In this document: one piece after another, positions 8,127 to 15,384 of the stretch
Numbering within the stretch: position 1 is the first letter of the stretch
Layout of the letters: the number at the start of each line of letters is the position of its first letter
DNA from: Candidatus Poseidoniaceae archaeon
Lineage (GTDB): Archaea > Thermoplasmatota > Poseidoniia > Poseidoniales > Poseidoniaceae
Direction: 5' to 3'
Assembly (NCBI GenBank): GCA_029250345.1
Contig: JAQXFL010000165.1
Coordinates: forward strand, 1 to 25,318
Length of the DNA: 25,318 nucleotides
Notes under the pieces: model-generated
Seen by the model: the letters and a program-made list of their open reading frames with translations, nothing else
The model's database searches: none
Told to the model about the DNA's origin: nothing
Position numbers and translations under genes: made by a program

Positions 8127-9089
8127 TCATGCAGATGCTTCGTGTTGTTTCTGCATCATCCTACCGAATATGGGCGGCAAGAGAGCCAGCCAAAACATGC
8201 CGTAATATCCAGCCGGAAGTTGAGGCGCTTCGTCATGGACCGTCAATCGATGGTACGGAGTGCTGGATTTGAGGTGATGCGACGGATGCAACGGCAACTC
8301 GAGCAGTGTCCAACGTGAAAGGCGATGCCGGCTTTCCCAAGCATGGGATGCGTTTGCACGCTCATCAATACCACGGTTCAGACCGTGGTGTTGGATGTAG
8401 TTGACGAATTCAAGAAGGAAAATGGCTACGGCAGCTTGTCCCAGGAACGCTACCATTAGCGGCCAAGCAGCGATGAGGAGTCCAGCAAGCAAAACCGCTT
8501 CCACAAGAAGGGCGTTGCGTGTGTCGGCAGGTCGGGCCTTGTAAGCGCCCTTCAACTGGCGAGGAACTGTTTGCAGGACATGGAAGTAAATGCCTCTCCC
8601 CCATGGGGATGAAGTCGGGTCAACAGGACGCGCCCAATGTTTGTGATGGGTGTGGTTGTGTTCAGTAGTGAAGTGAAGGTAAAGTACGGAGAAGAGCGAC
8701 AGACGCGCACACCACCAGCTGAAAGAGCGGGGGCGACGATGGCCCAGTTCGTGGGCTGCGACAATTCCTGAGGCGCCGTTGGAGAGACCAACAGACAATA
8801 CTGCGAGTAGAGTGAGAGAACTGAGTCCATCTACTGAAACACGCCACAAAAGAGCAGCAACCAAGAAGATCGGGAAAAGAGCGTGCAGATGTGCAAGAAC
8901 GCTGTGAGCTCGTCCGTCTTGGAGAGGGTCAGTTGATGAAGAGCGTCCAAGTATGATTTCCAAGAAAGGGTAGACTCCAAGAAGAAGCACCGCAGTCGAT
9001 GCCATCCAGAGGCCTCCAAAATACAAGGAGACGAACGTGACCAGCGGGGTAAGAAGGCCCCACAAGTGAGGTATCCATCGCTGATTCAT
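8127..9089 (-). CDS. AlkB-like integral-membrane diiron monooxygenase / fatty acid desaturase family
   Basis: A 320-residue membrane enzyme with about six hydrophobic segments. The histidine boxes that bind the diiron centre are present in AlkB order: HELGHRR (113-119), HNHTHHKH (144-151), NYIQHHG (230-236) and LPLHPSHH (265-272). The NYI.HHGL box separates the alkane hydroxylase/xylene monooxygenase branch from ordinary acyl-lipid desaturases (NY.EHYGL in AlkB). The expected reaction is O2-dependent terminal hydroxylation of an alkyl chain or a related lipid; it would need a rubredoxin or ferredoxin, and none is encoded in this window. It is shorter than bacterial AlkB (about 400 residues). 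The tetR gene begins 91 bases downstream. Confidence 0.82.
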   Translation of the reverse strand: MNQRWIPHLWGLLTPLVTFVSLYFGGLWMASTAVLLLGVYPFLEIILGRSSSTDPLQDGRAHSVLAHLHALFPIFLVAALLWRVSVDGLSSLTLLAVLSVGLSNGASGIVAAHELGHRRPRSFSWWCARLSLFSVLYLHFTTEHNHTHHKHWARPVDPTSSPWGRGIYFHVLQTVPRQLKGAYKARPADTRNALLVEAVLLAGLLIAAWPLMVAFLGQAAVAIFLLEFVNYIQHHGLNRGIDERANASHAWESRHRLSRWTLLELPLHPSHHLKSSTPYHRLTVHDEAPQLPAGYYGMFWLALLPPIFGRMMQKQHEASA

Positions 9090-9126
9090 GCATTATGCAT
9101 GCGTCGCACCCATGTAAAGGCTGGCT

Positions 9127-9246
9127 TCATTCTTTGGAAAACCGGCGCATTAGACGCTGAAAGAAAGAACCATTGCGGAAAATGCCGCTTTGGTATTCTT
9201 GCGAATCAAGTACCTGATCAACATAGCTCGAAAGGTAGTCGTCCAT
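9127..9246 (-). CDS. Mini-gene B: 39-residue protein, paralogue of mini-gene A
   Basis: A 39-codon ORF whose first 25 residues align without gaps to the first 25 of the ORF just upstream: both have MD..L..YVD, then QE..SGIF.N at the same positions (13 of 25 identical). The rest (GSFFQRLMRRFSKE) is basic and amphipathic. Its ATG overlaps the TGA of mini-gene A in a TGATG arrangement, the usual sign of coupled translation. It ends 37 bases before the alkB-like gene. No known family is recognised. Position-by-position similarity between two adjacent short ORFs is the main reason to call it a gene. Confidence 0.5.
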   Translation of the reverse strand: MDDYLSSYVDQVLDSQEYQSGIFRNGSFFQRLMRRFSKE

Positions 9247-9410
9247 CAAAGAACACCTCGGCGAGTCGAGTAAGCGCCTCGAGTATCAGCTCCACATCGG
9301 TAGTCCGAGATGGCACCGACGACGACATCGAAGAGGTTGGTAAAAATACCACTTCGATGTTCTTGTTCATTCATTATTTTGTCTACGTATGTTTCTAAGT
9401 TTTGGTCCAT
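9246..9410 (-). CDS. Mini-gene A: 54-codon ORF, possibly frameshifted
   Basis: It opens with ATG at 9410. Residues 1-37 look like real protein (MDQNLETYVDK start, SGIFTNLFDVVVGAISDY), but the last 17 residues are Arg-rich and look out of frame. The other frame at 9218-9328 continues with a far more natural stretch (TTDVELILEALTRLAEVFF). A one-base indel near 9300, real or from sequencing, would join the two parts into a protein of about 60 residues. The first 25 residues match mini-gene B. A TATA-like box lies about 40 bases upstream at 9446-9453. Function unknown; position before alkB hints at co-expression. Confidence 0.45.
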   Translation of the reverse strand: MDQNLETYVDKIMNEQEHRSGIFTNLFDVVVGAISDYRCGADTRGAYSTRRGVL

Positions 9411-9445
9411 TGTACTTCCGCCTGTAGTTGTTGTTTGCTACAGTG

Positions 9446-9453
9446 TATATTTG
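9446..9453 (-). promoter_or_regulatory. TATA-like box upstream of the mini-genes
   Basis: AAATATAC-type sequence on the minus strand, about 39 bases before the ATG at 9410. Transcription would begin around 9424 and could cover both mini-genes and the alkB-like gene. A second TATA-like stretch is at about 9463-9469. Confidence 0.35.
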
Positions 9454-9513
9454 GAACCGGCCCTATATCAAGGCGTGGTAAATTTGCCAACACATAGGTG
9501 CATAAAATAAAGT

Positions 9514-9533
9514 AAGTGTTTTTAATAACACTT
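9514..9533 (-). terminator. Hairpin terminator after the AbrB-PhoU gene
   Basis: Arms AAGTGTT (9514-9520) and AACACTT (9527-9533) form a perfect 7-base stem with a 6-base loop, directly after the stop codon at 9534-9536. On the minus strand it is followed by a T-rich run (ACTTTATTTTATG). Stem plus T-run suits termination of the phoU-like transcript; archaeal termination depends mainly on the T-run. Confidence 0.5.
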
Positions 9534-10574
9534 CTACGCATTGCGTCGAATTTCCCCGAAAACCTTCATGTTGAGAAGGATTTCACCAAAATCACGCGAG
9601 TAAGCGCAGAGCCTTCGGACCGACTCGGAAAGACTCAGATCAAACGCCATCCATTCGTTTTGGCGATGGTTGGCGAGCAGATCTTGTTCGTGCAATACGA
9701 GGACGTGCTGGATGTCCTTCAGAGTTCGCCGTGCCTCTTCGATTCGGAAAGAGTCCCTGGTTCGAATGTTAATCATCAATTCCTTGAGCGATGCATGCCA
9801 ATCCGGTATCTTTTCTAAAGCGGTAGCACCTGAAAGGGTTCTGGTAATCTGTGGGTTTTCAAGGATAAGTTGCGACATTGTGTACGCGTGATCCATCATT
9901 CTTTCGAGAGAACGAGCCAAGTTTGTGTATTCAAGAGCTTGCGTCCGTGAGAGGTTTAACTTGGTCGCAACAAGATGTGAATCGAGTAATATTCGGACTT
10001 GTCTTTCAATTAGGTACAGAATTGCATCGACTTCACTTTCTCTTTCTTCAGCATCTGAAAGGTATTCTCTGTCTTCGCCATCAAACACGCTCCCAATATC
10101 TCGGATGAGAGACGTCACCTGCAAGTACATCCTGTTGAGGCTCGCATGCAGTGGCATATCTCCAGCATTCATCAAACATTTGAGGTCTATCTGCTCATCG
10201 CTTTCTTCAAAGATTTCGAAACCACGTGTGCTGCGAAGAAAACGACGGATTTGCATTGAGGTAGCCTTCTTAAAGCTCGGATTGAGACGGATTGAGATGT
10301 TATCTGCCCCAGATATATAGGCACCCATGAGGTGGTCATGAAGGCTGTTTTCGGGCAATGATTCGGCATCAAAAGAGACGTTGTTCTCTTGAGCGCCACT
10401 CGAATTGAGCGGAGTGATTCGGAGGGCTCCGCTGGGCCTCCAATCGACGCGCAGTGAATCGCGGGCCTTGAGTTGTTGTTCAACAACCCACGGCTTTGGA
10501 AGACTGACTGTGAAGGTGCTGCCACCGGTACTCTGTAGTTTCCTAACTTCATGTTCTCCAGGTCCGAACGCCAT
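9534..10574 (-). CDS. Phosphate-uptake regulator: AbrB/SpoVT DNA-binding domain fused to PhoU domain
   Basis: A 346-residue archaeal PhoU-type regulator. Residues about 8-55 are an AbrB/SpoVT swapped-hairpin DNA-binding domain (VRKLQSTGGSTFTVSLPKPW, then LKARDSLRVDWRPSGALRI), as in archaeal PhoU proteins. From about residue 130 the protein is all-helical with the PhoU-like pattern (DAILYLIERQVRILLDS, NLARSLERMMDHAYTMSQLI and EWMAFDLSLSESVRRLCAYSRDFGEILLN). It is transcribed divergently from the PiT phosphate transporter with about 81 bases between starts, so it probably senses phosphate status and controls that promoter (inference). A TATA box at 10602-10609 puts transcription start within a few bases of the ATG. 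Confidence 0.88.
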   Translation of the reverse strand: MAFGPGEHEVRKLQSTGGSTFTVSLPKPWVVEQQLKARDSLRVDWRPSGALRITPLNSSGAQENNVSFDAESLPENSLHDHLMGAYISGADNISIRLNPSFKKATSMQIRRFLRSTRGFEIFEESDEQIDLKCLMNAGDMPLHASLNRMYLQVTSLIRDIGSVFDGEDREYLSDAEERESEVDAILYLIERQVRILLDSHLVATKLNLSRTQALEYTNLARSLERMMDHAYTMSQLILENPQITRTLSGATALEKIPDWHASLKELMINIRTRDSFRIEEARRTLKDIQHVLVLHEQDLLANHRQNEWMAFDLSLSESVRRLCAYSRDFGEILLNMKVFGEIRRNA

Positions 10575-10601
10575 AGTATCATCCCACCCGTCTAAATTGA
10601 C

Positions 10602-10609
10602 CTATATAG
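10602..10609 (-). promoter_or_regulatory. TATA box of the AbrB-PhoU gene
   Basis: CTATATAG centred about 31 bases from the ATG at 10574, predicting a very short leader. It lies back to back with the PiT promoter; a GAATATA motif occurs twice between them (10609-10615 and 10625-10631), a candidate for shared control. Confidence 0.55.
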
Positions 10610-10625
10610 AATATACATGATTTTG

Positions 10626-10633
10626 AATATATA
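10626..10633 (+). promoter_or_regulatory. TATA box of the PiT transporter gene
   Basis: AATATATA centred about 26 bases before the ATG at 10656, so the mRNA would be leaderless. This spacing selects the ATG at 10656 over the upstream TTG at 10644, which would lie in front of the predicted transcription start. Confidence 0.6.
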
Positions 10634-10655
10634 CTGAACTGGGTTGAGTAGAACC

Positions 10656-12800
10656 ATGGAACCCATCACAATGGTCTTGATTGGATTAGCATTGGTCGTA
10701 TGCGCCTACATGGCATGGAACATCGGAGCGAATGACGTCGCAAACGCAATGGGCACATCCGTTGGCTCACGAGCACTTACGCTCAAACAAGCAGTCCTCA
10801 TTGCAGCGGTCTTCGAATTCAGCGGTGCTTTCTTTGCTGGTGACGCAGTTACCGATACAGTTCGAAAAGGCATTCTCTCAGTAGATTTCTCTGACCCAAT
10901 GGTTGACGCTGCCTTTTCTCAAGACATAGCTTTCGGATTCATTGCTGCTATGATGGCTGCTGCAACTTGGCTCACCATCGCCACTCGGTATGGACTCCCG
11001 GTGTCCACGACACACTCCATCATTGGTGGAATCATCGGCGTTGGACTCATTCTTGAAGTCAAACACGATACAACACTCATCGATTGGGAAGTTGTTCAAA
11101 AAGTCGTCATGTCTTGGGTTGCTAGCCCGTTAATGGGTGGCTTACTTGCCTTCTTCTCCTACTTCATCATCAAGAAGACCATTTTGGATTCAGAGAACCC
11201 TGTTGACCGATCGCAATGGTTGGCCCCAATTCTCGCTTTCCCGACTTTCTTCGTCCTAGGCCTTGCACTCCAATTCAAGGCTCTGAAAGGGTTCTTCTCA
11301 AAAGCCGACAATGAAGGGTGGATTGAAAGTAAATACGACTGGCTACCTGTCAAAGAAAACGGTGTATTCAATCCATTTGCTGACAACGCTTGGTTCCCAA
11401 TCAACTCTCTTCTCTTGGCTGCAGTCATTGGAGCCATTGCAAGCCTGGGCTTGTATCTCGTCCTTCGCCGCATCGACATCAATGAAGAAAAGCGCGGTTT
11501 CCGTGGCGTTGAACGTATCTTCGTTTGGTTGCAAATTATTACCGCAGCGTACGTTGCTTTCGCACACGGCGCAAACGACCGTTCCAATGCGATTGGACCT
11601 ATGGCTGCTGTATGGCAAGTTCTCAGCAGCGACGGTGGCCAACTCATGGAGAAAGCACCGATTCCACTGTGGCTGATTTTGCTCGGCTCCGCTGGTATCG
11701 CCATCGGTGTGATGACCTGGGGATGGAGAGTCATGGAAACCATCGGTAAGAAAATTACAGATATTACCCCGACTCGTGGTTTCGCTGCCGAATTTGGTGC
11801 AGCGACAACAATCCTCGTCTTCTCAATGCCGTTTTTGGCAGTGCCTGTTTCAACCACGCATACCCTCGTCGGTGCAGTGGTTGGAGTCGGCCTAGCGGGC
11901 GGCGCCAAGGCCGTTGACTTCCGAGTGTTCGGTAAAATTGCTGCCTCTTGGGTGGCCAGTGTTCCCGCCGCAGCCTTCGGTGCAATCGTACTGTTTGTCG
12001 CCTCTGGTGGAGATTCTCTCAACATGATTGTCCTGCTCCCTCTCTCGTTCATGGCTGTTGGATTTGCTATCTGGAAGAGCAGCGGTGAAATCCATGTGGA
12101 AGATGCTCTGTCTGATGCAGGTGCTGGTGGTGAAGGACCTGGCCAAATAAACAGCGACACAACACCGTTTGAATTGTTCCATGAACACGCCAAGGCAGTC
12201 GAGAAGACCGTTGAACACATGCTTGATGCCGTAAATACCGCTTGCGATGGCAAGGATGCATCCGAAGCCATTGATGCGACAATTGCTGCTGAACTCGAGG
12301 CTGACAATGTCAAGACTGAAGTTCGACGTCTTGCCGGCGAAGACATTCGATTTGGTGTCCATGTGAGTTACGATGACTTCCTCTACATGGTTACTCGGCA
12401 AGACCGAATCGCAGATTATGCTCAAAATGTGGCGGAACAGATAGCATTCAGACCACTGTTTGATGATAAGGAAGCAAAAGAAAATCTCAAGGACATGGCG
12501 AACGCAGTAGCAGAAACTGTCGCCAAGTACGAAGATGCTGTCGAAGCATTGCGCGACTACACCATCAGCGGAGAGACCAAAGCAGCGAAGACCAAACTCG
12601 CCGAACTCATCCGAGAAGTGAACATCAAGGAACACGAAGCGGATGTTGTCGAAGCCAATGCTGCAGGCTATGTCTTTACGAATGGAGACGATGAACCCCT
12701 GGCTGCTATGCACATGTACCGTGTCTTGCAACGGCTTGACGATGTTGCAAACGCCTGTGAGAAAGCTGCAAACGCCTTCCTACCAATCCTCAAGCGATGA
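10656..12800 (+). CDS. PiT-family inorganic phosphate transporter fused to PhoU-like (DUF47) domain
   Basis: A 714-residue protein. Residues about 1-475 are a PHO4/PiT permease with the two inverted repeats each carrying the family motif: GANDVANAMG (24-33) with PVSTTH (115-120), and GANDRSNAIGP (305-315) with PVSTTH (397-402). It should import phosphate with Na+ or H+ (PiT family knowledge). After a Gly-rich linker (about 488-500) comes a helical, acidic C-terminal domain (about 503-714) of PhoU/DUF47 type (TPFELFHEHAKAVEKTVEHML start, AADVVEANA-like and LDDVANACEKAANAF end). In many genomes PiT and DUF47 are separate neighbouring genes; here they are one chain. The AbrB-PhoU regulator lies divergently upstream. 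Confidence 0.93.
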   Translation: MEPITMVLIGLALVVCAYMAWNIGANDVANAMGTSVGSRALTLKQAVLIAAVFEFSGAFFAGDAVTDTVRKGILSVDFSDPMVDAAFSQDIAFGFIAAMMAAATWLTIATRYGLPVSTTHSIIGGIIGVGLILEVKHDTTLIDWEVVQKVVMSWVASPLMGGLLAFFSYFIIKKTILDSENPVDRSQWLAPILAFPTFFVLGLALQFKALKGFFSKADNEGWIESKYDWLPVKENGVFNPFADNAWFPINSLLLAAVIGAIASLGLYLVLRRIDINEEKRGFRGVERIFVWLQIITAAYVAFAHGANDRSNAIGPMAAVWQVLSSDGGQLMEKAPIPLWLILLGSAGIAIGVMTWGWRVMETIGKKITDITPTRGFAAEFGAATTILVFSMPFLAVPVSTTHTLVGAVVGVGLAGGAKAVDFRVFGKIAASWVASVPAAAFGAIVLFVASGGDSLNMIVLLPLSFMAVGFAIWKSSGEIHVEDALSDAGAGGEGPGQINSDTTPFELFHEHAKAVEKTVEHMLDAVNTACDGKDASEAIDATIAAELEADNVKTEVRRLAGEDIRFGVHVSYDDFLYMVTRQDRIADYAQNVAEQIAFRPLFDDKEAKENLKDMANAVAETVAKYEDAVEALRDYTISGETKAAKTKLAELIREVNIKEHEADVVEANAAGYVFTNGDDEPLAAMHMYRVLQRLDDVANACEKAANAFLPILKR

Positions 12801-12886
12801 GCGAGGCATTGATAGCGAAGAAGTTGGACGACCGCTTATCAGAGCCCCTTCCCGACCGTGCCCAGCACAACAGTGGAAATCGGACT

Positions 12887-12891
12887 AGGAG
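12887..12891 (+). promoter_or_regulatory. Shine-Dalgarno site that fixes the TYW1 start
   Basis: AGGAG, followed by TGAG, eight bases before the ATG at 12900. It supports that ATG over the GTG at 12858, which has no comparable site. Confidence 0.5.
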
Positions 12892-12899
12892 TGAGCCTC

Positions 12900-13910
12900 A
12901 TGGCTGGAATGGACCTCGCGTTAAAAGCAAAACTGCAAAAGCAACGTTACCACATTGTTGGTGAACACGGTGGCGTTAAAACATGCCACTGGACCAAGGA
13001 ATCTCTTCTCCGAGATCGACAGTGCTACAAGGGTAAATTCTACGGAGTTAAAAGTCACAATTGCATGCAAATGTCACCGGTTGTCGACCAGTGCAATCTT
13101 GCCTGCACATACTGCTGGCGTGAACCGCACATGGACACATTGGAACTCACCGATCAAGACCCCCTGGACCTCCTGTACGAGTCCGTTCGCGCACAACGCA
13201 GACTGCTGTCTGGGTTTGGAGGCAATCCAAAAGTGCCTCGGGAAAAGTGGCTGGACGCTCAAAACCCAAAGCACGTTGCAATCTCACTGAACGGCGAACC
13301 AACCCTTTACACTCGCCTTTCCGAATACATGGACCTGTGCCACAAGCATGGCATGACAACCATGCTTGTAACCAACGGTACGCTACCAAAGGTCATCGAA
13401 AAATTGGACACCTTGCCAACGCAGCTCTATGTTTCGGTCGATGCTCCAAATAAGAAGGTCTTCGATGAAGTCTGTAAGCCAAAATGGAACGATAACGCTT
13501 GGGACAAGTTCTCAGAAACACTCGACCTCTTGCCGTCTCTTGATACACGAATCGTATGCAGGCACACGCTGATGAAGGGTATCAACATGTCCGATGAACA
13601 CATCAAGCAATTTGCTGCTCTTGACATGCGAGCAGATCCCGATTATATCGAAAACAAGGGCTATGTTTTCGTTGGACACAGCCGAGAAAATCTCGGTGTT
13701 GAAAACATGCCAAGCCATGAAGATATCATGGATTTCTCTGCCAAAATTGCACCCTTGACTGGCCGAAAGATTTTGTCAGATTCACGTCCGAGTCGAGTGG
13801 CACTGGTCGGGCAAGAAATCTCGCCAATTCCAATTCCCGAACCGACCATGTTCTTCCCTGATGATTTAGGAATCGCACCGTCTGTCAAGCATTTACAGAT
13901 GGCGAACTGA
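12900..13910 (+). CDS. taw1: tRNA 4-demethylwyosine synthase (radical SAM)
   Basis: A 336-residue radical SAM enzyme of wyosine biosynthesis. It converts N1-methylguanosine at position 37 of tRNA-Phe to 4-demethylwyosine using pyruvate (TYW1/Taw1 family knowledge). The SAM cluster motif is C65-X3-C69-X2-C72 (CNLACTYCW). The second iron-sulfur cluster triad C29, C42, C55 has the 13/13 spacing of the Methanocaldococcus enzyme (C26, C39, C52), offset by three throughout, which also supports the chosen start. The ISLNGEPTLY and ISVDAPNKK-like (LYVSVDAP) motifs fit. It lacks the flavodoxin domain of eukaryotic TYW1, as expected in archaea. Upstream is the PiT gene, 99 bases away. Confidence 0.95.
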   Translation: MAGMDLALKAKLQKQRYHIVGEHGGVKTCHWTKESLLRDRQCYKGKFYGVKSHNCMQMSPVVDQCNLACTYCWREPHMDTLELTDQDPLDLLYESVRAQRRLLSGFGGNPKVPREKWLDAQNPKHVAISLNGEPTLYTRLSEYMDLCHKHGMTTMLVTNGTLPKVIEKLDTLPTQLYVSVDAPNKKVFDEVCKPKWNDNAWDKFSETLDLLPSLDTRIVCRHTLMKGINMSDEHIKQFAALDMRADPDYIENKGYVFVGHSRENLGVENMPSHEDIMDFSAKIAPLTGRKILSDSRPSRVALVGQEISPIPIPEPTMFFPDDLGIAPSVKHLQMAN

Positions 13911-13954
13911 GCAGATACGGTTTCGATAATTCCACTCTTTGCTGTTTCATCGGT

Positions 13955-14725
13955 TTAAGTCATGAATACCGCAACAAAGGCGATGAGTGCAACAAGAGGG
14001 ATGGCAATCAATACATTTCGAACCGTGTTGTTTGACTCTTCCGAGAGAGATGATGGGGTGTAAGATGAACTCTGTGATGGAAGAGGTGTACCGAGAATCA
14101 ACAAGTTGAGTGCTGCTGCTATTGCATCGGATTCCTCTCTCGTTCGAGAACGAATGTCGGTCACACAATTACTGAGTTCTGTATCTGTTCTCGATTCAGG
14201 TTCATCTGGATTGTACACCAGTATACTTGTGACTTGACTCACGGTCATATCGGTATTGTGATCTTCGTCCATAGTTTCTGTGATGCGTTCGTGGCTAATG
14301 ATTTTGACAACGTCTGAGGAAAGGATATGTTTGTGCGCCTCTGGAATGCCTTTCTCGCTTTTTTCAAGACGGAACTCAAGATGATTTTCATGGATAAAAA
14401 GCCATTTATCGCCACGGAAATGTCGACTAAGCAAAAAGAGACCTGCGCCGCCAAACACGAAAAGAACTACGCCAAGCAGAATAATGTCAGGAGCCTCCAG
14501 AGGGCCGAATTGTGAATTTACGAAAAGAGGCGTTAATATTCCAGTTGCAATGGCTATGATCGCACCAATGAGCGGCGGTGCTCTTTCAGCAACCATGCCG
14601 ACTGAATCATCCAGCATAGTCATACGAGGGTTCGCATAAGTAGAGCGTTCCAAGGTTGTGAAACGTTCTCTTAAAGTTCCAATGTCTCTCTTATCTGCTG
14701 CATCCCAAATGCTATCGTCACTCAT
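13955..14725 (-). CDS. Hypothetical membrane protein, three helices
   Basis: A 256-residue protein of unknown function. Its N-terminus is soluble and acidic (MSDDSIWDAADKRDIG), followed by two helices at about 52-68 and 79-100, then a cytoplasmic beta-rich stretch (about 105-170, with WLFIHENHLEFRLEK) like a membrane-anchored PH-type domain, a Ser-rich linker, and a C-terminal helix (about 236-255). An upstream in-frame ATG at 14791 would overlap the GST-like gene by 26 bases and add residues unlike the rest; the ATG at 14725 leaves a 40-base gap. The layout resembles the two-TM plus PH-like protein at 20323, though sequence similarity is not obvious. Confidence 0.65.
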   Translation of the reverse strand: MSDDSIWDAADKRDIGTLRERFTTLERSTYANPRMTMLDDSVGMVAERAPPLIGAIIAIATGILTPLFVNSQFGPLEAPDIILLGVVLFVFGGAGLFLLSRHFRGDKWLFIHENHLEFRLEKSEKGIPEAHKHILSSDVVKIISHERITETMDEDHNTDMTVSQVTSILVYNPDEPESRTDTELSNCVTDIRSRTREESDAIAAALNLLILGTPLPSQSSSYTPSSLSEESNNTVRNVLIAIPLVALIAFVAVFMT

Positions 14726-14765
14726 AAATCGAAACCCAACGACATGCGGTATGAAGGTGATGCCG

Positions 14766-15368
14766 TTAATCAATGAAGACAACGGGCTCATGGCCCTCTG
14801 CCCATTGTTTGAATTTCTTCATACAGGTTTTGAAAGCCTCACTGTTCAAATTGTTTGAGAGCCATGAATGTACATTACTCCAAGGCTGAACATCAAACCA
14901 ATCTCGATCGTGATTTGCAAATTGACGAACAAAAGGAAACAATGCATCGCTTAACGCCTCGCTCATCGAGGGCATCTCGCCGAGACGTGTGTCCAAATCA
15001 GAAAGGTAAGACGAGGCTGCAGTTCGCTGTTTGATTTCATCCACATTCTCGTACCGATTCGGATATTTGTACCGATCTAAATGGAATTTGAACTCCTCAT
15101 CGTTGCGTGAAATCCAATGTTGCTCCTCATCAGAAAGCGTCCAATCAAGTACGTGTTGCATAATCTCAAGGCTTTCCTCAATGACCGTACCGTTCTCCAA
15201 AACGAGTATTGGTACCGTGCCCTTAGGCGAGACTTCCATCATGTGAGCCGGCCTATCTCTCAAGACTACTTCTCGAAGTTCAACTTGGTATTCCTTTCGA
15301 ACGATGGACATGCGAGCACGCATGGCGTAAGGACATCTTCGGAACGAATAGAGAAGTGGAAATGCCAT
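14766..15368 (-). CDS. Glutathione S-transferase-like protein
   Basis: A 200-residue protein with a GST fold. The N-terminal thioredoxin-like domain has YSFRRCPYAMRARM (Cys12-Pro-Tyr, a glutaredoxin/omega-like active site), the cis-proline loop SPKGTVPIL, and IEESLEIM, which matches the glutathione-binding (E/Q)S turn. The helical C-terminal domain follows (about 85-200). Archaea seldom make glutathione, so the real thiol partner is uncertain and a bacterial origin is likely (inference). The start at 15368 is fixed by an AAGGAGG site seven bases upstream; an ATG-less extension to 15416 would run into gmd. The gmd stop lies 16 bases upstream, so the two share a transcript. Confidence 0.82.
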   Translation of the reverse strand: MAFPLLYSFRRCPYAMRARMSIVRKEYQVELREVVLRDRPAHMMEVSPKGTVPILVLENGTVIEESLEIMQHVLDWTLSDEEQHWISRNDEEFKFHLDRYKYPNRYENVDEIKQRTAASSYLSDLDTRLGEMPSMSEALSDALFPFVRQFANHDRDWFDVQPWSNVHSWLSNNLNSEAFKTCMKKFKQWAEGHEPVVFID

Positions 15369-15375
15369 CTTATGG

Positions 15376-15382
15376 CCTCCTT
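15376..15382 (-). promoter_or_regulatory. Shine-Dalgarno site of the GST-like gene
   Basis: AAGGAGG on the minus strand, seven bases from the ATG at 15368 and placed just after the gmd stop codon. It decides the start of the GST-like gene and shows internal initiation within the gmd transcript. Confidence 0.6.
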
Positions 15383-15384
15383 CA

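Noticed and set aside
9759..9767. GGTTCGAAT, resembling the T-arm of a tRNA
   Set aside because: It lies inside the AbrB-PhoU coding sequence and no acceptor, D or anticodon stems surround it.
11159..12346. Long 395-codon open frame antisense to the PiT gene (and another at 11892-12731)
   Set aside because: The opposite strand encodes a clear PiT-PhoU protein with family motifs throughout; the antisense frames have low-complexity Ser/Pro/Arg or Cys-rich composition and no motifs.
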